Of a stretch of 64,000 nucleotides of DNA, positions 53,551-64,000 are shown piece after piece. Both the position numbers and the translations under genes were made by a program. Numbering within the stretch: position 1 is the first letter of the stretch; each line of letters starts with the position of its first letter. Source of the stretch: Aphanomyces cochlioides (Eukaryota; Oomycota; Saprolegniomycetes; Saprolegniales; Verrucalvaceae); NCBI GenBank assembly GCA_019828595.1, contig JAHQRK010000022.1, positions 372,001 through 436,000 of the forward strand, given 5' to 3'. The notes beneath the pieces are model-generated. The model was not told the origin of the DNA. It searched no databases and saw only the letters and a program-made list of their open reading frames with translations.

Positions 53551-55636
53551 GGTGGAAGAATCAAATATGAACAAGCGAATAAAGAGAAATAGGAGACCCA
53601 GATGTGCATCGAGGATTCTTCTTCGCCATTGTGTTGTTCGGAGTTATCAGGTTCTGATCATTGTGATTTCCGATTTGTAAATCACGTAAATTCCTTAAAT
53701 CAATGCGCTGAAATGTCATAATAATACGATAACTTTATTAAATTATTGTCATATCAATACTGGGGGAGTACTGTACTGTATATCGATTACGATGCAAATT
53801 TAAATTCTTGTTAAATTCACTAAAGTACCAAAAATAATAACTTGATGGCCAATACACTATCAACCTGTCAAGCTTAGAGGGTAAAAATGTTAACAATCGA
53901 CTCCAGAGAATGATACAACGATAGCAACTCTATTGTACGTGTAATTATGTTGCAATCCGCAGCGCTCGAGTAAAGCTATGCTGATATATTTGTTGTATTC
54001 ATTTGTACTGATTAAGGTAATTTTGCGACCAAGCACGTACAAAGCATCCAAGTTTGTTTACGGACAATTGCAACGGATTATGCTCGATTTGTTTATTTCG
54101 CAATTGTACCGTTGGTGCAGGCCGTCGGATTTTTTAACCAGATGTAGGCTGTCTGCGCTGGAAAAGGACGAGAAGAATTCCAAAATGGTGCTTTGAGCAC
54201 CGCAAAAGAGACTTCGGTGGTTCCATGAGAGACCAGTCCAGTCTGATGGAACATGAGGTTTACGAAGGATTCAAGTACTACGTAGTATTGTCTGATTGAC
54301 TCAAAATTTCCGAACCTGGCAGAAATCGATCAAACTTTCAATCAATCACCAAATCGAACCAGCCAATCAGCGTCCAGAATTTGTTTAAACACACACAAAA
54401 CACACCAACACACACACACATTAATTCATGTACCTTCCGATTACACTTGAATTCACTATTGCCAGATTGATCACACAAATTTCGTCGATTTTGATCAAAA
54501 CTGTAAATTTGAACGAAAAAGACAATATCATCATAAGCATAAAATGCATTGGCATCAAGTTGAATACATTTGGCGACACAAAGATCTATATTGTCTTTTC
54601 ATTTAGGTTGCTCGATTCGTGCAATAAAGCACTTCTGAATCAGTTGAGGAGGTGCTCCAAGACATCGTCGCCAGTCGTGACTTTGGTTGATCATGTGTCG
54701 CACGAATATCGCTTTTGCACATGAATTTTGTATACAGTAGTGGATGGCCAGGGATATTCATGCAATCGTAGGTGATGATGCATTCGTTCGTCATCAAATT
54801 CAAATAATTTGGTGAGACGCTTCAAATAATAACTCCACCCAAAATCTTCGCCCTAACGCAGTAGAGACTGTGAACAATTTCGAATCAAGCGAAGTAAATC
54901 GAAAAGACAAATGCATAACTATTTCATTTGAGTTGTTTGTCATATTATGCCTGATTGTCAGGAAGAACTCATTAACGATGAATTCCTTGTCAAATACTAG
55001 TAAATAATTTATTTGATCATCTGAAAATGAATTGATCGCAGTGACTGATTTGCAACAGCCCTTGTTATTGCTGATTCATTTTTCTTTCATTCCTCAAAAT
55101 GAATAATTTTCATTGCCTGATTGAAATCGGCGTCAAGCCATCGTGAACTCTCATTAGCAAGCCAGATAAATCAAATCTACACTACTCTTGTCCAATGTTT
55201 ATCAACTGCTTTTGTTTAGCTCCAATTTTTTCATACAACAGCTTACAGACTTCTTCGTACTGTAACATTGTAGCTGGCCATTGCAGCTGCTCATCTAATC
55301 CGGGACAACGCCAATCGTGCGATCGTTGCACTATAAATTCTAGTATAAATAAAATACAGTATTCCAAGTTCCAAGTCAGTACTTACTATTAATATTACTA
55401 GTATCGTTTTAGCATTCGATTTCGTCCATGGCATTCTTGTGTTGTAAAACAAGTTGTTCAAACTCTTTTTGGTAAATTAAGAGCACTCATTTCTTGATTT
55501 ATGAAGCCAAGGAGGACAAAAGTACTTACCAAGACATCTATTTTTAGAAATAGCTAATAGTACTTAGTACTTAGTACCTACTGCAGTCGATGGGCATTTT
55601 GATGGGCATTTTTCAATTCGCCAAGGTTCGACAAAG
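53551..55636. other. Intergenic region between divergent P450 genes
   Basis: Holds the promoters of the P450s at 53550 (minus) and 55637 (plus) and a repeat copy at 54286-54533. I see no supported gene. 55430-55557 resembles, in inverted orientation, the sequence at 58399-58540. Confidence 0.5.
54286..54533. repeat. Dispersed repeat, copy 1
   Basis: The sequence from TATTGTCTGATTGACTCAAA to GAAAAAGACAAT recurs with few differences at 63393-63627, including the run AAACACACACAAAACACACC. A more diverged copy lies near 5350-5580. It has no coding capacity, so it is probably a MITE or similar element. Confidence 0.85.
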
Positions 55637-57424
55637 ATGCAATTGGATTTGATTGTCCCGTGGACAGCTTGGACCAAGCAACTGGACTTGGATGCCCTCT
55701 GGACAGCGTCAACTTCCAAGGAAGTTGGTCTCTCCGTCTCTGCTGTCATCGCTGCAATTCTGGCCATTCGTTACTTGACCAAGATATCCGTCGATCCATC
55801 GATTCCCGGCCCTAAAGCACCGAGTTATCTCTTTGGCCATGCGTAAGTACATCTACCTTGGGTGCAAGAATTGACAATGTGCACAGGTTAGAGTCAAGTG
55901 GAAGTTTTTCCAACTGGAGTTCGTCTGTGCCGTACCCTGAACCGTTCTTGTCGTGGATTAAACAGTACGGCAACGCGGTTTACTTTCGCGAATTCTTTAC
56001 GCCGGTTGTGCTCCTCTCGGACCCGAAAGCTCTTCAGCATGTTTTCGCCATCAAGGAAGGCAATTATCCCCGCGATCATTATTTTCGAAAGTACGCAAGA
56101 GTACTTAATCTTGGATTTGACCAAAATTTGACTTTGTCCCTAGCGAAATCTACTTGGCGATACTCTCGTTAGCTCTGAAGGGGCGGAACACGACCGCCAC
56201 CGCAAGATGATCAACCCGCACTTTAGTTTAAGCCGTGTCAAGTCGTTTGTGCCCATCTTTGAGAAATATACGACGGAACGTTTCCTCCCCCAGCTCGCGA
56301 AAGCCGCCAAGTCCAACGAAAGTTTCGATCTAAACCATGGTACGCCACTTATTTCCACCTTAACTAAGACTCAACTCGTCAATCTGTGTAGCGTTTGAAT
56401 TGTTGACGCTTGGAATCATCAGTGCCGCCGCATTTAGCTATGATTTCGATGAGAACCCTGCCATCTACGATGCATTCAAGCTCATGTTTACACCGCCATG
56501 TGTTGCAACGTTCCTTGGACTGCTATATATTCCTGGTTTTGCATATTTGCCACTTCCCGAAGTCCGTCGTCGTCGCTCTGGGCGGATTCCTCTTGTGAAA
56601 GCTCTGATGGAAGTCATTGAGACAAAACTCGCGTCCAAGAACTCGCCCAAGGACTTGCTCGACTTGATTTTGCCCAACACGACGCCCGACGAAGCATTAG
56701 CTCATACGATGTCGTTCATGACGGCTGGCCACGAGACTTCCAGCGCGACGCTAGGCTGGGTCGTTATCGAAATTTACCGCCGCCCTGACGTCGTGGCGAA
56801 AATGCGTGTTGAGTGCAACAAAGTACTAGAAACGCACGGCTCGATCGACTCGTGGGATGCGAAACAAGATCTCATTTACACGAATGCTGTCATTCAAGAG
56901 ACTCTGCGCTTGAATACAGTCGTCCCTTCGCTTCTACGACGTGTCGCCCTGAATGATGACTCGATTCCAATGTCAGATGGCTCGTCAATCTTTATTCCAA
57001 AGGTACTATCGCCCAAATCAAAAGATATCTCACGCTAAAAAACATGTAGGGAACCAACATCATGATCGTTCCTGCGGCGCTGCATCGCCATCCGCGCTAC
57101 TGGGTCAAGCCTGATGAGTTTATCCCCGAGCGATTCATTCCAGATACGCCAGAATGGATCGCCGATGAAAAAATGCGAAGAGGAAGCAGCCACAACTTTC
57201 ATTACCTCCCGTTCAGCTTTGGCAGCAAGGGCTGCATCGGTCAACGCTTTGCTACGACGGAAATGATCGTGATTCTCGCGTTGATGATCACGAAATTCGA
57301 TTTGCAAGTCGACACGACGCGGAATCTCCGCCCTCTTTTCAACGGGCTCACGATCTCACCGGTAGAACTTTTTGTCCGTGTGAAAGCAGTTGACAATGCG
57401 CCACTTGATGGAGCTGCGGCCTAG
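55637..57424 (+). CDS. Cytochrome P450 monooxygenase, intact, five exons
   Basis: Exons 55637-55842, 55887-56100, 56144-56339, 56392-57002 and 57050-57424 join in frame to 533 residues; introns are 43-52 nt with GT..AG ends. The start MQLDLIVPWTAW is shared with the copies at 60704 and 63966. Anchor about residues 30-48 (VGLSVSAVIAAILAI), hinge SIPGPKAP, PEPFLSWIKQYG, I-helix TAGHETSSA, K-helix QETLRLNT, FIPERF, haem motif FSFGSKGCIG with Cys near residue 471. All signatures of an active microsomal P450 are present. Its first half (55558-56401) occurs again, inverted and apparently identical, at 57555-58398, just downstream of the stop codon. Confidence 0.93.
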
Positions 57425-57554
57425 TTGTGTCGTTAATTCTCTGAATCAAGACAGTTTTAAATGTAAAAGATTCAAGGCGACCTAGTAACACTGCCCCCTG
57501 GAATCTCGGAATAATTTACTACTCTACTGTCTATTTAAGAGGGGGGAAGCTCAA

Positions 57555-58398
57555 AATTCAAACGCTACACAGATTGACGAGTTGAGTCTTAGTTAAGGTG
57601 GAAATAAGTGGCGTACCATGGTTTAGATCGAAACTTTCGTTGGACTTGGCGGCTTTCGCGAGCTGGGGGAGGAAACGTTCCGTCGTATATTTCTCAAAGA
57701 TGGGCACAAACGACTTGACACGGCTTAAACTAAAGTGCGGGTTGATCATCTTGCGGTGGCGGTCGTGCTCCGCCCCTTCAGAGCTAACGAGAGTATCGCC
57801 AAGTAGATTTCGCTAGGGACAAAGTCAAATTTTGGTCAAATCCAAGATTAAGTACTCTTGCGTACTTTCGAAAATAATGATCGCGGGGATAATTGCCTTC
57901 CTTGATGGCGAAAACATGCTGAAGAGCTTTCGGGTCCGAGAGGAGCACAACCGGCGTAAAGAATTCGCGAAAGTAAACCGCGTTGCCGTACTGTTTAATC
58001 CACGACAAGAACGGTTCAGGGTACGGCACAGACGAACTCCAGTTGGAAAAACTTCCACTTGACTCTAACCTGTGCACATTGTCAATTCTTGCACCCAAGG
58101 TAGATGTACTTACGCATGGCCAAAGAGATAACTCGGTGCTTTAGGGCCGGGAATCGATGGATCGACGGATATCTTGGTCAAGTAACGAATGGCCAGAATT
58201 GCAGCGATGACAGCAGAGACGGAGAGACCAACTTCCTTGGAAGTTGACGCTGTCCAGAGGGCATCCAAGTCCAGTTGCTTGGTCCAAGCTGTCCACGGGA
58301 CAATCAAATCCAATTGCATCTTTGTCGAACCTTGGCGAATTGAAAAATGCCCATCAAAATGCCCATCGACTGCAGTAGGTACTAAGTACTAAGTACTA
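57555..58398 (-). pseudogene. Identical inverted half-copy of the adjacent P450 (exons 1-3)
   Basis: The reverse complement of 55558-56401. It carries exon 1 (from 58319, MQLDLIVPWTAW), exon 2 and exon 3 with their introns, and stops a few bases into exon 4 (GCGTTTGAATT at 57565-57555). No I-helix, K-helix or haem exon follows, so no enzyme can result. All stretches I compared are identical to the intact gene. Together with that gene it makes an 844-bp inverted repeat around a 1153-bp spacer. Confidence 0.92.
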
Positions 58399-59199
58399 CA
58401 GTATTAGGTACTACTTCGAAGTATTTCTAAAATAGATTTAAGTACTTTTGGCCTCGTTTGCAATGTTAATCTTCATATTACAGCGCTCTCAATTTGCCAA
58501 AAAGAGTTTGAATAACTTGTTTTATTGCGCAAGAACGCCGTCATAGATCAAGGATGAAATCAAAAGTCGAAGCGGCAATAATAAGTACTGGCTTTGGACT
58601 TTAGACTTATTAGTACTTTTATACAGTACGATGATGGCATTTCTTGAACAATTGGCGTTTAGCACGGCATGTTATGGGCTGTCCCTAATTATACGTAGAT
58701 GAGCAGCAGAAATGGCCGGCTAGAAGATTATGACGTCAATACGTCGTGGGGTGTATAATTCCGTGCTGAACAAAACCAATTGATGAATGGGTATAGTGGG
58801 CGTGTACACTTACCAAATGGTTCTGGAAGGAAAGCGAATAGATATGTATGAACGTGCGTGCACTGTATACTCTGTCATATACAGATGAATAATTGACAAA
58901 GAACTTGGCTGGAACTTTGATTTTGACCGACGACATTTGAAGAGTCGACAACTCTTCCCGTAAATACATGTAGCTTAGTTGGGGGCTCCTCCTACCATCA
59001 AGCCCTGGATAACCCAATCTTTGCTTGTTCAAATAAAGTTTTATATTCACACGATATGATACACACTCCAACATCAATTTGCTGTTAGAAAGGGGGAAGC
59101 GCACTAAAAGCTGTGCCCCCTCGAAGCCCTTCGCTCTCCTTCGAGTAGAGCAGTCAATGGACAAGAGAATGCAACCATGGAGCTCTAGATGAATGCATT
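58399..59199. other. Spacer between P450 copies
   Basis: No supported gene. 58399-58540 is a diverged, inverted relative of the promoter region at 55430-55557. A long open minus-strand frame through 58736-59200 is a tail with no P450 or other motif. Confidence 0.5.
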
Positions 59200-60704
59200 C
59201 ATCCTCAAGAGCTAGTCCGGCTCGACCATTCAGGTGTTCCTGGAAGAAATCGTTCTGGGATAAAGTCATCGGGCTTGGTCCAGTAGCGAGGATTTCGATG
59301 CATCGCCGAAGTAAACATTTCGATCGCGGTGCCCTGGAGTTGGTAATTAGTTTTGTGTCTTGGAAAAGGATATGAACTACCTTTGGAATGACGATGGTCG
59401 AACCGTCAGACATTGGAATTCGATCATCTTTCACGGCGACACGACGATGTAATATTTGGACGACAGTGCGCAAACATAGCGTTTCTTGGACGACGGCAGT
59501 CGTATACGAGAGTTCCTCTGTCGCTTCCCAAGAGGCGAATGTGCCGTGCTTTTCAAGCACTTGGTTGCATTCCGCACGCATGGCTGCAACAACGTCAGAG
59601 CCGTGAAATGACTCAGCAACAACAAATGCCAAAGTCGAGCTCGAAGTTTCATGGCCAGCAGCAGTCATTTGGATTGCATAAGAAATGGCTTGCAAACGAG
59701 TCGATTTGGGCAAGAACAAGTCCATCATGTCATTCGGAGCGTTCTTGGAAGCCAATTTGTGCTGGACCAAATCTTCAATTGCTCCAAATAGAGCTTTCTT
59801 CGCTGCCCGTCGACGGGACGGCTCTCGAAACGGCAGGCTCTCATCGCCAGGGATATACGTCATCCCAAGAATCGTCGACACACTTGGAGGGGGTAAACAA
59901 CTGCACAAAAGCAGCATGCACTGCGGGATTTGCACTAAAATCGTACTTGAACGACACTTGACCGATCACAGCCAGCGTAAAATTGGTCAATTCTACGAAG
60001 ACATCAAGTCGCTGAACACACTGAGAGGTGCAAGCTTACCTGCTTTCATGTTGACAATTTCTTTTGATTTCGCCGCTTTTTCGAGAATTGGAAGCAATCT
60101 TTCCCGTGTACATTGCTCGAAGAGAGGAAGAAACTCTTTGATCTGACTCAATCCAAAGTAGGGATTGAACATTTTCCGCAACTTGTCATGCTCCACTCCC
60201 TCAGTCGTGCTCAAGTTGTCGGCGGGGAAAAGTGTCTGTATGCGTCGATAAATTTGAAATATCTGCAATCGAAAGTACCGTTGCATACTTGCGAGCCTTT
60301 GCATCGCGGGGATAATTGCTTCCGTTGGTGGCTAAAACATGCTGCAGAGCTCTCGGATCCGACAGAAGCACAACGTCTGCCAAGAATTCTCGATAGTACA
60401 CCGCACCGCCATACTCTTTGATCCAAGATAGAAACGGCTCAGGATATGGCACCGTCGTATGCCATTTTGGAAGGCTTCCCATCGTCTCCAACCTAGTCAA
60501 GGTATTGATTTCTTCCCCATCGAGAGTAAGGACTTACGCGTTGCCAAAGAAAAAACTGGTTGGTTTCGGACCACGGATCGACGGATCGACGGCTTTCCTG
60601 GTCAAATATCGAATGGCAAGCGTTGCTGCAACGACTGCTGCGACGGAGAGACCAACTTCCTTGGAGATAGAAGCACTCGATGGGAGGATCAAATCTAATT
60701 GCAT
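59200..60704 (-). pseudogene. Cytochrome P450 pseudogene without haem exon
   Basis: Exon 1 (60704-60538) with MQLDLILPSSAS and SIRGPKPTSFFFGN, exon 2 (60492-60279, 214 nt) with PEPFLSWIKEYGG, and exon 3 with KMFNPYFGLSQ are clean. Exon 4 has a one-base shift in a C-rich run near 59895 (between VQLFT and PPSVSTILG), then AAGHETSSSTLAF and VQETLCLRT. The last exon starts GTAIEMFTSAMHRNPRYW, continues to RFLPGTPEW, and then breaks into unrelated sequence and a stop, so the haem-binding Cys is missing. An uninterrupted frame continues to 58736 but contains nothing P450-like. Confidence 0.88.
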
Positions 60705-61320
60705 CGGACTTCCTCGGTGGAAATTTTGAAAATGACTGATGCTATATAAACTAAATCGAAAGTCAATCAGTATATTCTCGGTGCGACGACCTGAGACTAG
60801 ATGGGGCAACCCTTGACGTCTTGGATGGAGGCACAACAACGAGCATGCGATGATAGCACAGAATGTGCAAGAATATATTTTATCTTCAGCTTGACAGTCT
60901 CCACAAGTTGGCAGTGAAATTTTTATCTGAATGGGATATCAGTTGTCATGGCTGTTGCAAAGTTGATTTCTGTCTTGTCGTGCAACTAAACTGGGTGGAA
61001 AGATTCGTTGTTTCAACGAGCTTCAAGGAATTATCGAATAAGTGGACATCGACAAAGCTTTCAAGCATGGCATAGCTATCGTCGGTTCACATGAAATATA
61101 CCGCCATCTTGGTGTAAAGCACCGACCGACTCATACTCCGACATTCAAATGAAAGGCTTCTCCATCCTTTGGCTATGTCATGAAATACAGCTCCGCTTTT
61201 GTCTACGAGTAAAAAACACATCCACCATTTCACTCTCTCTATTTCCTTCGAGATCCACTTTGCCCCGTGACAACTCTGTTGCCGGATGTGGATGTATCAC
61301 GCTTGACCTTGATATATACT
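60705..61320. other. Spacer upstream of the P450 pseudogene
   Basis: No supported gene. Ends at the ACT target duplication of the foldback element. Confidence 0.5.
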
Positions 61321-61986
61321 ACACCATTTGCCGGTTTAGTTCGTTTAACTTGCGATATATTTCGTATCACGTGCAATATATTTCGTATGACTTGCAATAT
61401 ATTTCGTAGGACTTGCATTTAATTTCGTGGCCCGCGACGAAAATCGATTTATATTTCGCATGACTTGCATTATATTTCATACCTCTTGCATTTAATTTCG
61501 TATTTTTAGCTTATATTTCGTATCACGTGCATTTAAATTCGTATAAATGCAAAATATATTCAATCTCCTATTGAGATATGAAGTTTCACATGTGTTGCAG
61601 TGTTGGCTTGAACTATGAATTTGCGACGGGCAGCCGCATATGAACTCTGCTGAGCTTGCTTGATGCTCGCATTGACTTATATGGTGATCGAAGTGTCCCA
61701 TCAATTTCTTATGAGTTCGATATCAATTTTTTGTTAGTTTTTCTATGGACTTTTTCTCTTCTCTGCGAAATTAAATGCACGTGATACGAAATATAAGCTA
61801 AAAATACGAAATTAAATGCAAGAGGTATGAAATATAATGCAAGTCATGCGAAATATAAATCGATTTTCGTCGCGGGCCACGAAATTAAATGCAAGTCATA
61901 CGAAATATATTGCTAGTCATACGAAATATATTGCACGTGATACGAAATATATCACAAGTTAAGCGAACTAAACCGGCAAATGGTGT
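61321..61986. mobile_element. Foldback element with about 218-bp terminal inverted repeats
   Basis: The left arm from ACACCATTTGCCGGTTTAGT (61321) is repeated inverted from 61986 inward with only about four differences over some 218 bp, ending near CACGTGCATTTAA. ACT stands on both sides (61318-61320, 61987-61989). Each arm is itself built from a roughly 21-bp unit of the type ATATATTTCGTATGACTTGCA repeated in tandem and then varied. The spacer of about 230 bp encodes nothing. It is inserted into the last exon of a P450 pseudogene (61987-62620), cutting off its C-terminus. Confidence 0.9.
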
Positions 61987-62620
61987 ACTAGTTCACTGGG
62001 GCCGATGGTAGCGCCATTGAATTTCGGTCGTAGATTGCATTTGGAATTGACTTGCAAGTCAAACTGCGTCACGATCAATGCGAGAACGGCGAGGAACTCG
62101 GCCAACGCAAATCGCTGTCTAATGCAGTTTTTACTCCCAAAGCTGAACGGAAGGTAATAAGAGATGTCACTGCTTCCTCCACGTGATTGTTCGTCCGCTT
62201 TCCATTCAAGCGTGCCAGGAATGGATGAAATCATTGGGCTTGGTCCAGTAGCGAGGATTCCGATGCAGAGATTTCGATCGCAGTTCCCTAGCCATATATA
62301 TTCCAATTTCTCAGGCTTTGGGGCTGGTATACCTTTGGAATAAAGATGGTCGAGCCATCAGACATTGGAATTCGGTCGTCTTCCGCGGCAACTCGACAGA
62401 GTAATCTTTGGATCAGGGAGGATAAGATGTAGTAGATCGCGCCTCCATATTCTTTGATCCATGACAGATAAGGTTCAGGATAAGGCACCGTCGTATGCCA
62501 TTTTGGAACGCTTCCAATGGACTCTGACCTATTCGTGCAGTGAAATGACAAAGCAACTATAGTGGACTTACGCATTGCCAAAGAAAAAACTCGTGGCTTT
62601 TGGACCTCGAATCGCGCCAA
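61987..62620 (-). pseudogene. Chimeric, internally deleted P450 cut by the foldback element
   Basis: From 62620 downward: the end of exon 1 (AIRGPKATSFFFGNA), a normal 5' splice site and intron, then exon 2 as far as EPYLSWIKEYGGAIYY. The sequence then jumps straight to the end of exon 4 (RVAAEDDRIPMSDGSTIFIPK), so half of exon 2, exon 3 and most of exon 4 are deleted. The last exon follows with SFGSKNCIRQRFALAEFL, where the glycine after the haem Cys is Arg. It ends at GATIGPSEL, where the foldback element is inserted. No anchor is left. Confidence 0.88.
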
Positions 62621-62837
62621 ACAAAGATCGGGATCGACTTGGTGGAAGGCGCCATGCGCCGCTGGACGCCTTGGAACGCCCATGAACCTCTTCTCATGAG
62701 AAGATGGCCTTGACTGAGTGGCGTGAAGCTCACCAAATGTGAAGAAAATTGATCCAGCACATCAATGTTCACACAATATACACCAAAACTTTAGATTGAG
62801 AGTACCCGACTGGATTTAGCATGAAAATAAAAAAAAA

Positions 62838-63966
62838 AGCCACTTTGCCAATGACGGCCAGCGTGAGCTCCTCAAAGGATACAAGAGGTTGATTCAACCA
62901 GGAGGAATCGAAAAGACTTGTCGTCTTTCATGTCGATCACGTCGCCGGACTGGCCAGCCTTCTCCAACATTGGAAACAAGCGTTCCTTTGTCAGTTGCTC
63001 GAATGCTGGGATAAAAGTCTTGATCTGGCTCAAACTAAAGTGCGGGTTGAACATTTTGCGCAGCCTGTCGTAACCAGCTCCTTCAGCACTGAGCAAGAAG
63101 ACGCCCGGTAAAATTCTCTACAGTCTTCTGTCATTTTGAATATCAGTAGATATTGTTGATTTGATACGAATTTCCAGACCCCGTTCAATCGGCGGATCGA
63201 TTCACCAATCGACGCCATTGGCTAATAAATATTTTGGGCGATTTTGATTGGCTGAATAAAATTTTAAAGAAAGTGCAGTTCCCATGAGAGAAAGTACTGT
63301 TCTAATTTTCATTCATCCAATGTATTGGCGCGATTGGAGATTGATACAAAAACGAATCCAAATTGGGAAATTTCTAGCGAATCCACAATATATTGTCTGA
63401 TTGACTCAAAATTTCCGAACTTGGCTGAAATCGATCAAACTTTGAATCAATCACCAAATCGAACCAGCCAATCAGCGTCCAGAGTTTGTTTAAACACACA
63501 CAAAACACACCAACACACACACTAATTCATGTACCTTCCGATTATACTTGAATTCACTATTGCCCAATTGATCACACAAATTTCGTCGATTTTGATCAAA
63601 ACTGTAAATTTGGACGAAAAAGACAATCCTTGAAGGAACTTGCGAAGCACTGGATCGCGGGGATAATTGCTTCCATTCGTGGCTAAGACATGCTGCACAG
63701 ATTTCGGGTCCGTCAGTAGAACGACGCGTGAAAAGAATTCGCGATAGCAAACTACGCCGCCAAACTCTTTCATCCATGAGCACTAGACGAGTCAAGACTT
63801 ACGCATGACCAAAGTTAAAACTGGTTGGTTTTGGTCCTGGAATCGACGGATCAATAGATTTCTTTGTCATGTATCGGATGGCTAGCATCGCCACGACGAC
63901 AGCTGACATAGAGAGGGCGACTTCGTTGGAGAGACAAGTCCACGAGAGAATCAAATCCAGTTGCAT
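62838..63966 (-). pseudogene. Cytochrome P450 pseudogene, 5' half, with repeat in intron 2
   Basis: Exon 1 (from 63966) encodes MQLDLILSWTCLSNEVALSM and SIPGPKPTSFNFGHA. The following intron and the start of exon 2 are fused by a deletion: SWMKEFGGVVCYREFF follows almost directly, without the PEPYL block, and the joined frame hits a stop. The rest of exon 2 ends at DPVLRKFLQ near 63626. Intron 2 is about 500 bp instead of 45 because it contains repeat copy 63393-63627. Exon 3 (GAGYDRLRKMFNPHFSLSQ) is near 63115-62920, and exon 4 is lost after ELTLAVIGKVAF at about 62838. Confidence 0.85.
63393..63627. repeat. Dispersed repeat, copy 2 (inside a P450 intron)
   Basis: Close copy of 54286-54533 (TTGTCTGATTGACTCAAAAT, CAATCACCAAATCGAACCAG, AAACACACACAAAACACACC, GACGAAAAAGACAAT). 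It abuts the donor end of intron 2 of the P450 pseudogene. Confidence 0.85.
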
Positions 63967-64000
63967 TCTCGGTGAAAATCGGAAATTGAATAATTCCATG

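Larger units (their letters stand above)
55558..58398. repeat. Large inverted repeat (844-bp arms, 1153-bp spacer)
   Basis: Arms 55558-56401 and 57555-58398. At the inner edge the match ends at GAATT then G versus T. At the outer edge the match ends at TAGTAC, but weaker similarity continues outward for another 100-150 bp (ACAAGTTGTTCAAACTCTTT against ACAAGTTATTCAAACTCTTT). Confidence 0.92.

Noticed and set aside
58736..59190. Long C-terminal extension of the P450 frame
   Set aside because: The P450 reading breaks off at GTPEW in another frame; the extension runs through an intron and has no homology to the family or to any domain I know.
61330..61560. Regularly spaced 21-bp repeats that at first resemble a CRISPR array
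   Set aside because: No unique spacers; the units are contiguous variants and are mirrored in the other arm of the foldback element.

Overview
This window looks like a gene-poor, transposon-rich and tandem-duplicated part of a eukaryotic genome, most likely an oomycete close to Saprolegniales. That rests on very short GT..AG introns (41-65 nt), a Crinkler-type (CRN) effector-like gene with a decayed paralogue, a family of single-exon ankyrin-like proteins, and transposable elements of eukaryotic type (Helitron, plant-like mariner, PIF/Harbinger, Ty3/gypsy chromovirus, MULE-type MITE, foldback). I see no prokaryotic features, tRNA, rRNA or CRISPR.

Layout. 1-195 is the end of a Helitron/Pif1-type helicase. 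1.3-8.7 kb holds four P450 loci, of which one (6908-8655) is intact. 9.2-11.1 kb is a complete mariner element with perfect 25-bp terminal repeats, sitting 95 bp upstream of an intact ankyrin-like gene. 11.1-20.4 kb holds two intact ankyrin-like genes plus decayed copies, and a CRN-like gene plus a CRN relic. 20.6-21.0 kb is a small housekeeping-type gene (BLOC-1 subunit 1/GCN5L1 family). 22.2-25.4 kb has two tandem P450s, one with a single frameshift and one truncated. 26.3-30.6 kb is a non-autonomous LTR element with equal-length LTRs and a gag full of stops. 33.0-34.5 kb is an internally deleted PIF/Harbinger element. 35.8-47.0 kb is a Ty3/gypsy chromovirus on the minus strand that carries an intact, four-exon gene on the opposite strand. 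47.4-48.0 kb is a MULE-like MITE. 48.0-64.0 kb is a second P450 cluster with three intact genes, an identical inverted half-copy, several pseudogenes and a foldback element inserted in one of them.

The fourteen P450 loci share one architecture: exon 1 with a membrane anchor, exon 2 of 214 nt, exon 3 of 196 nt, exon 4 of about 611-626 nt, and a last exon with the haem-binding motif. This gave a ruler for checking which copies are intact: four join in frame throughout (6908-8655, 48010-49871, 51795-53550, 55637-57424), the others carry frameshifts, deletions or insertions. The cluster is a clear case of birth-and-death duplication, with inverted duplication and probable gene conversion.

The most unusual object is the spliced 434-codon gene (36817-38271) lying antisense inside the Ty3/gypsy element. 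Because its introns are not recognisable in the element's own sense transcript, they would survive retrotransposition. I do not recognise its protein. Second in interest are the gag-UGA-linker-UAG-pol arrangement in one reading frame of that element, the 844-bp identical inverted P450 tract with diverged flanks, and a P450 whose I-helix motif reads GGHEPP instead of AGHETT.
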